Assembly: GCF_014596475.1 (NCBI RefSeq)
Contig: NZ_MECJ01000025.1
Coordinates: forward strand, 124,001 to 188,000
Direction of reading: 5' to 3'
DNA: 64,000 nucleotides
Source: Streptomyces sp. CBMA152
GTDB taxonomy: Bacteria; Actinomycetota; Actinomycetes; Streptomycetales; Streptomycetaceae
This document shows positions 26,326 to 35,256 of the stretch, piece by piece. The notes below the pieces were generated by a model. The model was not told the origin of the DNA. It ran no database searches and was given only the letters and a program-made list of their open reading frames with translations. The position numbers and the translations under genes are program-made. Numbering within the stretch: position 1 is the stretch's first letter; each line of letters opens with the position of its first letter.

Positions 26326-27179
26326 CGGCGCGGCCGCTGCGCTGGCTCCCGCTCGCCCCCGCCACTCTGCTCCTGCTGCTCTTCCTGGCCGGCCCCATCG
26401 GCTACTGCGTCTACATCGCGTTCACGGACATGCAGTTGACCGGTTCGTCCGGCACCAGCTTCGTCGGGTTCGCCAACTTCCGGCGGGCGTTCGCCGACCC
26501 CGGGTTCCGCAACGCCGTCTGGCTGACGCTGGTGTTCACCGTGCTGTCCTCGATCGTCGGGCAGAACACGCTGGGCCTCGCGCTCGCCGCGCTGATGCGG
26601 CGCGCCTCGAAGCCGGTGCGCACGCTCACCGGGGCGCTGGTGATCGCGGCCTGGGTGCTGCCGGAGATCGTCGCGGCGTTCCTGCTGTACGCCTTCTTCC
26701 GCCGCGAGGGCACCCTCAACGCGATCCTCGACTGGCTCCATCTGCCCACCCAGAACTGGCTGTTCGGGCTGCCGATCCTCGCGGTGTCGTTCGCCAACGT
26801 GTGGCGCGGCACCGCGTTCTCGATGCTGATCTACTCGGCCGCGCTCGCCGAGATCCCGCAGGAGATCACCGAGGCGGCCGAGGTCGACGGCGCGAGCGGG
26901 ATCCGGCGCCTGTGGCACATCACGCTGCCGATGATCCGCCGTTCCATCGGCACCAACCTGATGCTCAACACCCTCCAGACGCTCTCCGTCTTCGGGCTGA
27001 TCTGGGCGATGACCCGGGGCGGCCCGGGCCGGCGCAGCCAGACGCTGCCGGTGTTCATGTACGACCAGGCGTTCCTGAAGAGCCTGATCGGATACGGAAC
27101 GGCCGTTGCCCTACTGCTCCTTGTGGTGGGAGCGTTGTTCTCCGTGGTCTATCTGCGGCTGATGCGGGTGGAGGTGTGA
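26322..27179 (+). CDS. CUT1 ABC transporter permease (MalF/UgpA-type)
   Basis: 285 residues, six predicted helices. GTG start overlaps the binding-protein stop. The EAA loop contacting the ATPase is EITEAAEVDGASGIRRLWHI (about 185-204). Pairs with the next permease; stop and start share TGATG. Confidence 0.92.
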   Translation: MTARPLRWLPLAPATLLLLLFLAGPIGYCVYIAFTDMQLTGSSGTSFVGFANFRRAFADPGFRNAVWLTLVFTVLSSIVGQNTLGLALAALMRRASKPVRTLTGALVIAAWVLPEIVAAFLLYAFFRREGTLNAILDWLHLPTQNWLFGLPILAVSFANVWRGTAFSMLIYSAALAEIPQEITEAAEVDGASGIRRLWHITLPMIRRSIGTNLMLNTLQTLSVFGLIWAMTRGGPGRRSQTLPVFMYDQAFLKSLIGYGTAVALLLLVVGALFSVVYLRLMRVEV

Positions 27180-28003
27180 TGCGGCGCCGCACCAAGCAGC
27201 GCCTCGCGGCCGACACCGCACTGCTCGGCGTCGCCGCGGCCTTCGCGCTCCCGCTGCTGTGGGTGGTGCTCTCGTCCCTGAACGTCGACGCGGACCTACG
27301 GGTACGGCTGCCCGAGTCGCCGACCCTGGACAACTTCTCGGCGGTGTGGACCGACGGCATCACGTTCACGCCGATGCTCAACAGCCTGGTCCTGTGCGGC
27401 GGGGCGACCGCGCTGACGGTGGCGTGCGCGGTGCTCGCCGCGTATCCGCTCTCGCGCTACCGCTCGCGCCTGACCCGCCCGTACCTCCTGACGATCCTGT
27501 TCACCACGTGCCTGCCGATCACGGCGGTCATGGTGCCGGTGTACGGGCTGTTCGTGCAGGTGAACCTGATCGACACGACGTACGGCACGGCGCTCTTCCT
27601 CGCCGCCTCCCAACTCCCGTTCGCCATCTGGCTGATGAAGAACTTCATGGACGGCGTGCCACGCGTCCTGGAAGAGGCGGCCTGGACCGACGGGGCGTCG
27701 ATGCCGCAGACGCTGTGGCGGGTGATCCTGCCGCTGATGGGGCCGGGCGTGACGGTGGTGACGATCTACACCTTCATCATGCTGTGGGGGAACTTCTTCG
27801 TCCCCTTCATGCTCCTGCTCTCCCCCGACCGTCTGCCCGCCTCGGTCTCGATCTTCACTTTCTTCGGCAACTACGGTTCGGTGGTCTACGGCGAACTCGC
27901 CGCGTTCTCCATCCTCTACTCGACACCGGTGCTCCTTCTGTACGTGGCGATCGCGCAGCGCCTGGGCGGCGGATTCGCGCTGTCAGGAGCGGTCAAGGGC
28001 TGA
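27179..28003 (+). CDS. CUT1 ABC transporter permease (MalG/UgpE-type)
   Basis: 274 residues from ATG 27179, which overlaps the preceding stop; GGTGGAGG is just upstream. A longer open frame reaching back to 26801 is an artefact. Six helices; EAA motif VLEEAAWTDGASMPQTLWRV. No ATP-binding subunit is encoded nearby. In Streptomyces, CUT1 importers commonly share one ATPase (MsiK), so this set probably does too. Confidence 0.92.
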   Translation: MRRRTKQRLAADTALLGVAAAFALPLLWVVLSSLNVDADLRVRLPESPTLDNFSAVWTDGITFTPMLNSLVLCGGATALTVACAVLAAYPLSRYRSRLTRPYLLTILFTTCLPITAVMVPVYGLFVQVNLIDTTYGTALFLAASQLPFAIWLMKNFMDGVPRVLEEAAWTDGASMPQTLWRVILPLMGPGVTVVTIYTFIMLWGNFFVPFMLLLSPDRLPASVSIFTFFGNYGSVVYGELAAFSILYSTPVLLLYVAIAQRLGGGFALSGAVKG

Positions 28004-28112
28004 GCGGACGTCGTGACGTATCCGATAAATGGAGACGTACGTTCCTACGGACTGCCAGATTTGGGCGAACACACCGTGGTCACCCGTCACCCTGTGCACC
28101 TACGGTGTGCCC

Positions 28113-28796
28113 GTGCACCCCACCCCGCCCTTCAACGCCCCCGCCATGCGCCGTCTGCGCGAGGCGCTGGGCATGGCGCCCGGCCATGTCGCCTACGGCC
28201 TGTACGCCCAGTACGGGCTGCGGGTCTCCCCCGAGACCGTCGTCCTGTGGGAGCGGGGCCTGACCACGCCCGACTCCCGTGAGCTCACCGCGCTCGCGGG
28301 GGTGCTGTGGTGCTCGCCGGGCGACCTGATGGCCGCGGCCGCGACGCTGCGCGAACACCGGATGGCGCGCGGGCTGAGCCCCGAGGACCTGGCGCGCCGG
28401 GTCGGAGTGGAGGCCGGGGCGTATCTGAAGATGGAGGAGTCGGGCCGCTGGCGCGGCAACGAACGCCAGTCGGAAGCCCTGTCCGAGGCACTGGGCCTGT
28501 CGCTCCGCGAGTACGTCACGGCGACGGGCCAGGAGGACGACCTGGCGGAACTGCTCCGCAGCGCGGTCACCACCCGCTGGCAGGCCTACGTCCGCCCCGC
28601 CACCAAACTCCTCCCCCTCCCCCGCCACCACCTCCAGGACGTCCTGGAACAACTCCACACGGACTACCAGGGCCGCATGGTGTCGACGATGAGCTGGGGA
28701 ACGAGCGGCGCGGCAGCGGACCAGACGGCGGGGGACGCGGGCCGGGAATTCCTGGACCGCATAGTCGACCACTTCTGGGCGCTGGCGCAGGTGTGA
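28113..28796 (+). CDS. DNA-binding regulator with two helix-turn-helix (XRE-like) segments
   Basis: 227 residues from GTG 28113 (MHPTPPFNAPAMRRLREALG). Residues 12-60 form one HTH-like unit (VAYGLYAQYGLRVSPETVVL). Residues about 78-130 form a typical XRE HTH (LREHRMARGLSPEDLARRVG). The C-terminus is helical. GTG 28107 and ATG 28029 are in-frame alternatives. TACGGT at 28101-28106 would act as a -10 giving a leaderless mRNA from 28113. It follows the ABC operon by 110 bp but may be independent. Function unknown. Confidence 0.8.
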   Translation: MHPTPPFNAPAMRRLREALGMAPGHVAYGLYAQYGLRVSPETVVLWERGLTTPDSRELTALAGVLWCSPGDLMAAAATLREHRMARGLSPEDLARRVGVEAGAYLKMEESGRWRGNERQSEALSEALGLSLREYVTATGQEDDLAELLRSAVTTRWQAYVRPATKLLPLPRHHLQDVLEQLHTDYQGRMVSTMSWGTSGAAADQTAGDAGREFLDRIVDHFWALAQV

Positions 28797-28823
28797 CGCA
28801 CCCGCCCGGGGGGCCGGATCAGG

Positions 28824-29849
28824 TCAGAACACCGACTCCGCCTCGAACATCCGGTCCGTCGGGACCGTCTTCAGCTCCGTGACCGCCGACGCAAGCGGCG
28901 CCATCACGATGTCCGTGCCCCGCAGCGCAGTCATGTTGCCGAAGTCGCCCCGGTGCACCGCCTCCACCGCGTGCCACCCGAAACGGGTCGCCAACACCCG
29001 GTCGTACGCCGTCGGCACACCGCCGCGCTGCACATGCCCGAGGATGACCGGCCGGGCCTCCTTGCCCAGGCGCCGCTCCAGCTCCACGGCGAGCCGGTTG
29101 CCGATGCCCGCGAACCGCTCATGCCCGTACTGGTCGATCGCGCCCTTCTCGTACGGCATGGACCCCTCGGCCGGATGCGCGCCCTCGGCGACGCAGATGA
29201 CCGCGAACTTCTTGCCGCGCGCGAACCGCTCCTCGACCATCTTCACCAGGTCGTCGACCTCGAACTGCCGCTCCGGCAGACAGATGCCGTGCGCGCCGCC
29301 CGCCATCCCGGACTCCAGCGCGATCCACCCCGCGTGGCGCCCCATGACCTCGACGACCATCACCCGCTGATGCGACTCGGCGGTCGTCTTCAGCCGGTCG
29401 ATGGCTTCGGTGGCGACCATGACGGCGGTGTCGAAGCCGAAGGTGCGGTCGGTGGAGGAGATGTCGTTGTCGATGGTCTTGGGCACGCCGACCACCGGCA
29501 TCCCCGCATCCGACAGCATCCGGGCAGCGGTGAGCGTGCCCTCGCCGCCGATCGGGATGAGCGCGTCGATGCCGTAGCGGCGGGCGAGTTCCGCGCAGTT
29601 CTCGGCGGCCTCGCGCAGCCGGGCGCGCTCCAGACGGGCCGAGCCCAGGATGGTGCCGCCGCGCGCGAGGATGCCGCTCACCGCGTTGAGGTCGAGCGGG
29701 CGGAAGTGTCCGTCGAGCAGGCCCTTGAAGCCGTCCTCGAAGCCGATGACCTCGTCGCCGTGGCCGGTCATGGCCCGGTGCACGACCGACCGGATCACTG
29801 CGTTCAGGCCGGGGCAGTCGCCGCCTGCGGTGAGAACTCCGATGCGCAT
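28824..29849 (-). CDS. pfkA: 6-phosphofructokinase
   Basis: Commits fructose-6-phosphate to glycolysis. 341 residues, ATG 29849 after AGGAGA. Motifs: MRIGVLTAGGDCPGLNAVIR (nucleotide loop), IPIGGEGTLTAARML, VPKTIDNDI (catalytic Asp in TIDND), EVMGRHAGWIAL and HVQRGGVPTAYDR. The Gly after GGE (E. coli Gly104 equivalent) allows ATP. The Lys in PKTIDND (Gly124 equivalent) is the residue of pyrophosphate enzymes; actinobacterial group III enzymes with this Gly/Lys combination are known to be ATP-dependent. Classic allosteric-site residues were not checked. Divergent from pta. Confidence 0.95.
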   Translation of the reverse strand: MRIGVLTAGGDCPGLNAVIRSVVHRAMTGHGDEVIGFEDGFKGLLDGHFRPLDLNAVSGILARGGTILGSARLERARLREAAENCAELARRYGIDALIPIGGEGTLTAARMLSDAGMPVVGVPKTIDNDISSTDRTFGFDTAVMVATEAIDRLKTTAESHQRVMVVEVMGRHAGWIALESGMAGGAHGICLPERQFEVDDLVKMVEERFARGKKFAVICVAEGAHPAEGSMPYEKGAIDQYGHERFAGIGNRLAVELERRLGKEARPVILGHVQRGGVPTAYDRVLATRFGWHAVEAVHRGDFGNMTALRGTDIVMAPLASAVTELKTVPTDRMFEAESVF

Positions 29850-30228
29850 CGTGCTCAGTCTCCTGCTCGTTCGGTGCCGTGCTCGGCGGCGCGGGCCATG
29901 GACGTACGAGACGTACTGGACGTACGCCAGGACGTCCGCAGGACATCCCGCAGACGTCCCACAACCGCGCCGACGCCCCGATTGTCACACGCACAGCACA
30001 GCCCCCGCCCGCCCACCGCCTCCCGGCCGACCGGCCCCCGGGCCGTTGGTCCCACCGCTCCGGGACCTTCGCCCCGGCCTCCGCACGGACCCCCGGCCCG
30101 GCGGGCGCCCTAACCACCCGCAGAGGTATTGTCAAGAGGGAAACCGTGCCTCATCTGCACTTTTTCTGCTGATGTAGCCGGTTCCATCCATGAGGCCAGG
30201 CGACGAAGAGAAGAACGGGAGAGCACGC
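29850..30228. other. Divergent intergenic region pfkA / pta
   Basis: 379 bp without a convincing gene. It holds the promoters of pfkA (leftward) and pta (rightward). At 29900-29970 there are several imperfect direct copies of GGACGT(A/C)C, spaced by 9-20 bp. ATTGTCAAGAGG near 30128 could be part of the pta promoter. No hairpin or RNA gene recognised. Confidence 0.4.
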
Positions 30229-32316
30229 GTGACGCGCAGCGTGTACGTGACCGGGATCGACCGGGGAGACGGCCGCCAGGTCATCGAGCTGGGAGTCATG
30301 GAGCTCCTGACCCGCCAGGTGGACCGGGTGGGCGTGTTCCGTCCGCTGGTGCACGACGGCCCCGACCGGCTGTTCGATCTGCTCCGCGCCCGCTACCGGC
30401 TGTCGCAGGACGCGGCGACCGTGTACGGGATGGACTACCACGAGGCGTCCGCGCTCCAGGCCGAGCGCGGCACCGACGAGCTGGTCTCCGAGCTCGTCGA
30501 CCGCTTCCACAAGGTCGCCCGCGACTACGAGGTCGTCCTCGTCCTGGGCACCGACTTCGCCGACACCCAGCTCCCGGACGAGCTCGCGCTCAACGCCCGG
30601 CTCGCCAACGAGTTCGGCGCGTCCGTGATCCCGGTGGTCGGCGGCAAGGGCCAGACGGCCGAGTCGGTGCGGGCCGAGGCGCGCAACGCCCACCGCGCGT
30701 ACGAGGTCCTGGGCTGCGATGTGCTGGCGATGGTGGTCAACCGGGTGAATCCGCAGGACCGCGACGCGATCGCCGAGCGGCTCTCGGCCCGTTTTCCGGT
30801 GCCCTGCTATGTGCTGCCCGACGAGGCCGCGCTGGCCGCGCCGACCGTCGCCCAGGTCACCTCGGCACTCGGCGGAACGGTTCTGCTCGGCGATGACGCG
30901 GGTCTCGCCCGTGACGCGCTCAACTTCGTCTTCGGCGGCGCGATGCTGCCGAACTTCCTGAACGCCCTGACCCCGGGCTGCCTCGTGGTGACCCCGGGCG
31001 ACCGCGCCGACCTGGTCGTCGGCTCGCTGGCCGCGCACAGCGCCGGCACTCCCCCGATAGCGGGCGTGGTGCTCACCCTGGACGAGCGGCCCGGCGAGGC
31101 CATCCTCACGCTCGCCGACAAGCTCGCGCCCGGCACCCCGGTCGTCGCGGTGAGCGGCGGCTCCTTCCCCACCGCGCAGGAACTCTTCGCCCTTGAGGGC
31201 AAGTTGAACGCCGCGACCCCGCGCAAGGCGGAGACCGCGCTCGGCCTCTTCGAGCGCCACACCGACACCGCCGACCTCTTGGCCCGGATGTCGGTGGCCC
31301 GCAGCGGCCGCGTCACCCCGATGATGTTCGAGCACGACCTCCTGGAGACGGCCCGCGCCGACCGCCGCCGGGTCGTGCTGCCCGAGGGCTCCGAGGAGCG
31401 CGTGCTGCGCGCCGCCGACGTCCTGCTGCGCCGCAACGTCTGCGACCTCACCCTGCTCGGCGACGTCGAGGTCATCCGCAAGAAGGCCGCCGACCTGGGC
31501 ATCGACGTCACCAAGTGCGAGCTCATCGACCCGCAGACGTCCGAACTGCGCCAGCGCTTCGCCGAGCGGTACGCCGAGCTACGTGCGCACAAGGGCGTGA
31601 CGGTGGAGCTCGCGTACGACGTGGTCGCGGACGTGAACTACTTCGGCACGCTGATGGTCCAGGAGGGCCTGGCCGACGGCATGGTCTCCGGCTCGGTGCA
31701 CTCCACCGCCGCCACCATCCGCCCCGCATTCGAGATCATCAAGACGAAGCCGGACGCCTCGATCGTCTCGTCCGTCTTCTTCATGTGCCTCGCCGACAAG
31801 GTCCTCGTGTACGGCGACTGCGCGGTCAACCCGGACCCGAACGCCGAGCAGCTGGCCGACATCGCGGTCCAGGCGGCCGCCACCGCGGCCCGCTTCGGCG
31901 TGGACCCGAGGATCGCGATGCTCTCGTACTCCACGGGCACCTCCGGCTCCGGCGCCGACGTCGACAAGGTGCGCGAGGCCACCAAGCTGGTCCGCGAGGC
32001 CCGCCCGGACCTGCGGATCGAGGGCCCGATCCAGTACGACGCGGCCGTCGAGCCGTCCGTGGCCGCGACCAAGCTTCCGGGTTCGGAGGTGGCCGGGCAG
32101 GCGACCGTACTGATCTTCCCGGACCTCAACACCGGCAACAACACCTACAAGGCCGTGCAGCGCTCGGCCGGCGCCGTGGCCGTGGGCCCGGTGCTCCAGG
32201 GTCTGCGCAAGCCGGTCAACGACCTCTCGCGCGGCGCCCTCGTCCAGGACATCGTCAACACCGTCGCCATCACGGCCATCCAGGCCCAGGCACAGGGGCA
32301 GGAGACCTCCGCATGA
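30229..32316 (+). CDS. pta: Phosphate acetyltransferase
   Basis: Acetyl-CoA + Pi to acetyl phosphate + CoA. 695 residues from GTG 30229 (GGGAGA 8 nt upstream; an ATG at 30190 has no ribosome site). N-terminal P-loop/BioD-like domain (about 1-200; SVYVTGIDRGDGRQVIELGV), DRTGG domain (about 215-330), and C-terminal PTA_PTB catalytic domain (about 370-690; VVLPEGSEERVLRAADVL, FLAD-like MCLADKVLVYGDCAVNPDPN, STGTSGSGADVDKV). This is the long Pta form. ATGA overlap with ackA. Confidence 0.96.
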   Translation: MTRSVYVTGIDRGDGRQVIELGVMELLTRQVDRVGVFRPLVHDGPDRLFDLLRARYRLSQDAATVYGMDYHEASALQAERGTDELVSELVDRFHKVARDYEVVLVLGTDFADTQLPDELALNARLANEFGASVIPVVGGKGQTAESVRAEARNAHRAYEVLGCDVLAMVVNRVNPQDRDAIAERLSARFPVPCYVLPDEAALAAPTVAQVTSALGGTVLLGDDAGLARDALNFVFGGAMLPNFLNALTPGCLVVTPGDRADLVVGSLAAHSAGTPPIAGVVLTLDERPGEAILTLADKLAPGTPVVAVSGGSFPTAQELFALEGKLNAATPRKAETALGLFERHTDTADLLARMSVARSGRVTPMMFEHDLLETARADRRRVVLPEGSEERVLRAADVLLRRNVCDLTLLGDVEVIRKKAADLGIDVTKCELIDPQTSELRQRFAERYAELRAHKGVTVELAYDVVADVNYFGTLMVQEGLADGMVSGSVHSTAATIRPAFEIIKTKPDASIVSSVFFMCLADKVLVYGDCAVNPDPNAEQLADIAVQAAATAARFGVDPRIAMLSYSTGTSGSGADVDKVREATKLVREARPDLRIEGPIQYDAAVEPSVAATKLPGSEVAGQATVLIFPDLNTGNNTYKAVQRSAGAVAVGPVLQGLRKPVNDLSRGALVQDIVNTVAITAIQAQAQGQETSA

Positions 32317-33539
32317 CCACCGCCCACCCGACCCCGACGCCGTCGCGCGTCCTCGTGCTCAACTCGGGCTCGTCGTCGGTGAAGTACCAGTTGCTCGACA
32401 TGAACGACTCGGCGCGCCTGGCCGCCGGTCTGGTCGAGCGGATCGGCGAGGCCACCTCGCGTCTGGTGCACAGCCCGCTGGCGGCCGGTGGCGACAAGCG
32501 CGAGGTGACCGGCCCGATCGCCGACCACGCGGCCGCCCTCAAGGCGGTCGCCGAGGAGCTCGCCGCCGACGGTCTCGGCCTCGACTCCCCCGAGCTCGCG
32601 GCCATCGGCCACCGCGTGGTGCACGGCGGTCTGAAGTTCACCGCGCCGACCGTGATCACCGACGAGGTCATGGCGGAGATCGAGCGCCTGGTCCCGGTCG
32701 CCCCGCTGCACAACCCGGCGAACATCACCGGCATCCGCACCGCGCAGACCCTGCGCCCGGACCTGCCGCAGGTCGCGGTCTTCGACACCGCGTTCCACAC
32801 GACGATGCCGGAGAGCGCCGCGCGCTACGCGATCGACGTGGAGACCGCCGACGCCCACCGCATCCGCCGCTACGGCTTCCACGGCACCTCGCACGCGTAC
32901 GTCTCGCGCGAGACCGCGAAGCTGCTGGGCAAGGACCCCTCCGAGGTCAACGTGATCGTCCTGCACCTGGGCAACGGCGCCTCGGCGTCGGCGGTCCGGG
33001 GCGGGCGCTGCGTGGACACCTCGATGGGTCTGACCCCGCTCGAAGGCCTGGTCATGGGCACCCGGTCCGGCGACATCGACCCGGCGGTGACCTTCCACCT
33101 CAAACGGGTCGCCGGGATGTCGGTGGACGAGATCGACACCCTGCTCAACAAGAAGAGCGGCCTGGTCGGGCTCTGCGGCGACAACGACATGCGGGAGATC
33201 CGGCGCCGTATCGACGAGGGCGACGAGCGGGCCGCGCTCGCCTTCGACATCTACATCCACCGGCTGAAGAAGTACATAGGCGCCTATTACGCGGTGCTCG
33301 GCAAGGTGGACGCGGTCGTCTTCACCGCGGGCGTGGGCGAGAACGCGGCGCCGGTGCGCGAGGCGGCCGTGGCGGGCCTGGAGGAGCTGGGCCTGGCGGT
33401 CGACGGCGAGCTCAACGCCGTACGGTCCGACACACCGCGGCTGATCTCGCCGGAATACGCGCGGGTGGCCGTCGCGGTGGTACCGACGGACGAGGAGCTG
33501 GAGATCGCGCGGCAGACGTATGCCCTGGTGAATTCCTGA
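32313..33539 (+). CDS. ackA: Acetate kinase
   Basis: Acetyl phosphate + ADP to acetate + ATP. 408 residues; ATG 32313 overlaps the pta stop, so the frame that extends back to 31515 is rejected. Motifs: VLVLNSGSSSVKYQLLD, GHRVVHGGLKF, catalytic region VFDTAFHTTMP, YGFHGTSHAYVS, LGNGASASAV, GTRSGDIDPAV and VFTAGVGENAA. Pta-AckA forms the overflow/acetate-activation branch next to the pyruvate kinase gene. Confidence 0.97.
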   Translation: MTTAHPTPTPSRVLVLNSGSSSVKYQLLDMNDSARLAAGLVERIGEATSRLVHSPLAAGGDKREVTGPIADHAAALKAVAEELAADGLGLDSPELAAIGHRVVHGGLKFTAPTVITDEVMAEIERLVPVAPLHNPANITGIRTAQTLRPDLPQVAVFDTAFHTTMPESAARYAIDVETADAHRIRRYGFHGTSHAYVSRETAKLLGKDPSEVNVIVLHLGNGASASAVRGGRCVDTSMGLTPLEGLVMGTRSGDIDPAVTFHLKRVAGMSVDEIDTLLNKKSGLVGLCGDNDMREIRRRIDEGDERAALAFDIYIHRLKKYIGAYYAVLGKVDAVVFTAGVGENAAPVREAAVAGLEELGLAVDGELNAVRSDTPRLISPEYARVAVAVVPTDEELEIARQTYALVNS

Positions 33540-33558
33540 CCGGAATTCCGGTTGGTCC

Positions 33559-33580
33559 GGATGACACCTGAGCGTCATCC
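33559..33580 (+). terminator. Hairpin between ackA and pyk
   Basis: Arms GGATGAC / GTCATCC around an 8-nt loop, 19 bp after the ackA stop and just downstream of a 14-bp palindrome ACCGGAATTCCGGT (33539-33552). Likely transcript end of pta-ackA, although no T-tract follows. Confidence 0.45.
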
Positions 33581-33604
33581 CGCCCATTTGTACATTCCAC
33601 CAGA

Positions 33605-33616
33605 CGGAATATTCCG
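33605..33616. promoter_or_regulatory. Palindrome at the -35 position of pyk
   Basis: CGGAATATTCCG is a perfect 12-bp palindrome about 17 bp upstream of TAGGAT (33633-33638), which precedes the pyk ATG by 7 bp. If TAGGAT is the -10, the palindrome covers the -35 region and the transcript is leaderless. TAGGA could instead be a ribosome site. Confidence 0.4.
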
Positions 33617-33645
33617 CAGCGAAACAAACCGATAGGATCCGCCTT

Positions 33646-35076
33646 ATGCGCCGTTCCAAAATCGTCTGCACACTGGGCCCCGCCGTCGACTCTCACGAGC
33701 AGCTCGTCGCTCTGATCGAGGCCGGCATGAGCGTGGCCCGTTTCAACTTCAGCCACGGCTCCCAGGCCGAGCACCAGACCCGCTACGACCGGGTCCGCAA
33801 GGCCGCCGAGGAGACCGGGCGGGCGGTGGGCGTGCTCGCCGACCTCCAGGGCCCGAAGATCCGGCTGGCGAAGTTCGCGGAAGGTCCGGTCGAGCTGGTC
33901 CGCGGTGATGAGTTCACGATCACCACCGAGGACGTCCCGGGCGACAAGTCGATCTGCGGCACCACCTACAAGGGCCTGCCGGGCGACGTCTCCAAGGGCG
34001 ACCCGGTCCTGATCAACGACGGCAACGTCGAGCTCAAGGTCGTCTCGGTCGACGGCCCCCGGGTGAAGACCATCGTCATCGAGGGCGGTGTCATCTCCGA
34101 CCACAAGGGCATCAACCTGCCCGGCGCGGCGGTGAACGTCCCGGCCCTGTCCGAGAAGGACAAGGACGACCTGCGCTTCGCGCTGCGGATGGGCTGCGAC
34201 CTGGTGGCGCTGTCCTTCGTGCGCGACGCCGACGACGTCAAGGACGTCCACAAGGTCATGGACGAGGTCGGCCGCCGTGTGCCGGTCATCGCCAAGGTCG
34301 AGAAGCCGCAGGCCGTCGCCAACATGGAGGGCGTCGTCGCCGCCTTCGACGGTGTGATGGTGGCCCGTGGCGACCTCGCGGTGGAGTATCCGCTGGAGAA
34401 GGTCCCGATGGTGCAGAAGCGCCTCGTGGAGATGTGCCGCCGCAACGCCAAGCCGGTGATCGTCGCGACCCAGATGATGGAGTCGATGATCACCAACTCG
34501 CGCCCGACCCGCGCGGAGGCCTCCGACGTGGCCAACGCGATCCTGGACGGCGCGGACGCAGTCATGCTGTCCGCCGAGTCCTCGGTCGGCGCGTACCCGA
34601 TCGAGACGGTCAAGACGATGTCCCGCATCGTCGAGGCCGCCGAGGAGGAGCTGCTCTCCAAGGGCCTGCAGCCCCTGGTCCCCGGCAAGAAGCCGCGCAC
34701 GCAGGGCGGTTCGGTGGCCCGCGCGGCCTGCGAGATCGCGGACTTCCTGGACGGCAAGGCGCTGGTCGCCTTCACCAAGTCGGGCGACACGGCCCGCCGT
34801 CTGTCCCGCTACCGCACGGTCCAGCCGATCCTGGCCTTCACCACGGACGCCGGCACCCGCAACCAGCTGGCGCTGAGCTGGGGCGTCGAGTCGTTCGTCG
34901 TCCCGCACGTGGACAACACGGACGCGATGGTGGACCTGGTGGACGCGGAGCTGCTGAAGCTGAAGCGGTACACCGAGGGCGACACCATGATCATCACAGC
35001 GGGCTCGCCCCCCGGCGTCCCCGGCACCACGAACATGGTCCGGGTGCACCACCTGGGCGGCGGCCAGCAGGGCTGA
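33646..35076 (+). CDS. pyk: Pyruvate kinase
   Basis: Final ATP-forming glycolytic step. 476 residues, complete. MRRSKIVCTLGPAVDSHEQL start; NFSHGSQAEH binds phosphate and K+; GPKIRLAKF; catalytic Lys in VIAKVEKPQAVANM; metal ligands Glu/Asp in MVARGDLAVE; KPVIVATQMMESMI. The C-terminal regulatory domain ends at about 476. Located after pta-ackA, with its own probable promoter. Confidence 0.97.
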   Translation: MRRSKIVCTLGPAVDSHEQLVALIEAGMSVARFNFSHGSQAEHQTRYDRVRKAAEETGRAVGVLADLQGPKIRLAKFAEGPVELVRGDEFTITTEDVPGDKSICGTTYKGLPGDVSKGDPVLINDGNVELKVVSVDGPRVKTIVIEGGVISDHKGINLPGAAVNVPALSEKDKDDLRFALRMGCDLVALSFVRDADDVKDVHKVMDEVGRRVPVIAKVEKPQAVANMEGVVAAFDGVMVARGDLAVEYPLEKVPMVQKRLVEMCRRNAKPVIVATQMMESMITNSRPTRAEASDVANAILDGADAVMLSAESSVGAYPIETVKTMSRIVEAAEEELLSKGLQPLVPGKKPRTQGGSVARAACEIADFLDGKALVAFTKSGDTARRLSRYRTVQPILAFTTDAGTRNQLALSWGVESFVVPHVDNTDAMVDLVDAELLKLKRYTEGDTMIITAGSPPGVPGTTNMVRVHHLGGGQQG

Positions 35077-35079
35077 TTT

Positions 35080-35117
35080 CGTACGTACGGGTTCATACGT
35101 ACGCGTACGTACGTATG
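35080..35117. repeat. CGTACGTA-rich palindromic cluster
   Basis: Immediately after pyk. TCGTACGTACG (35079-35089) is followed by a perfect 16-bp palindrome TACGTACGCGTACGTA (35096-35111) and a further GTATG. It is in the 180-bp gap before the carboxypeptidase gene and could be a regulatory site or a short terminator stem. Confidence 0.55.
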
Positions 35118-35256
35118 TGAGGGCGGCACCACGGAGGGATTCCCGGGGTGTCGCCCTCGCCCATAGGGGCACATGGATGCAGCCGTTACGGTCCGTTGCG
35201 CAGTCGCGGAGAGCCCGCAACAGGATCTACACATTCCGTGGGGTACGTTCGCGTTC

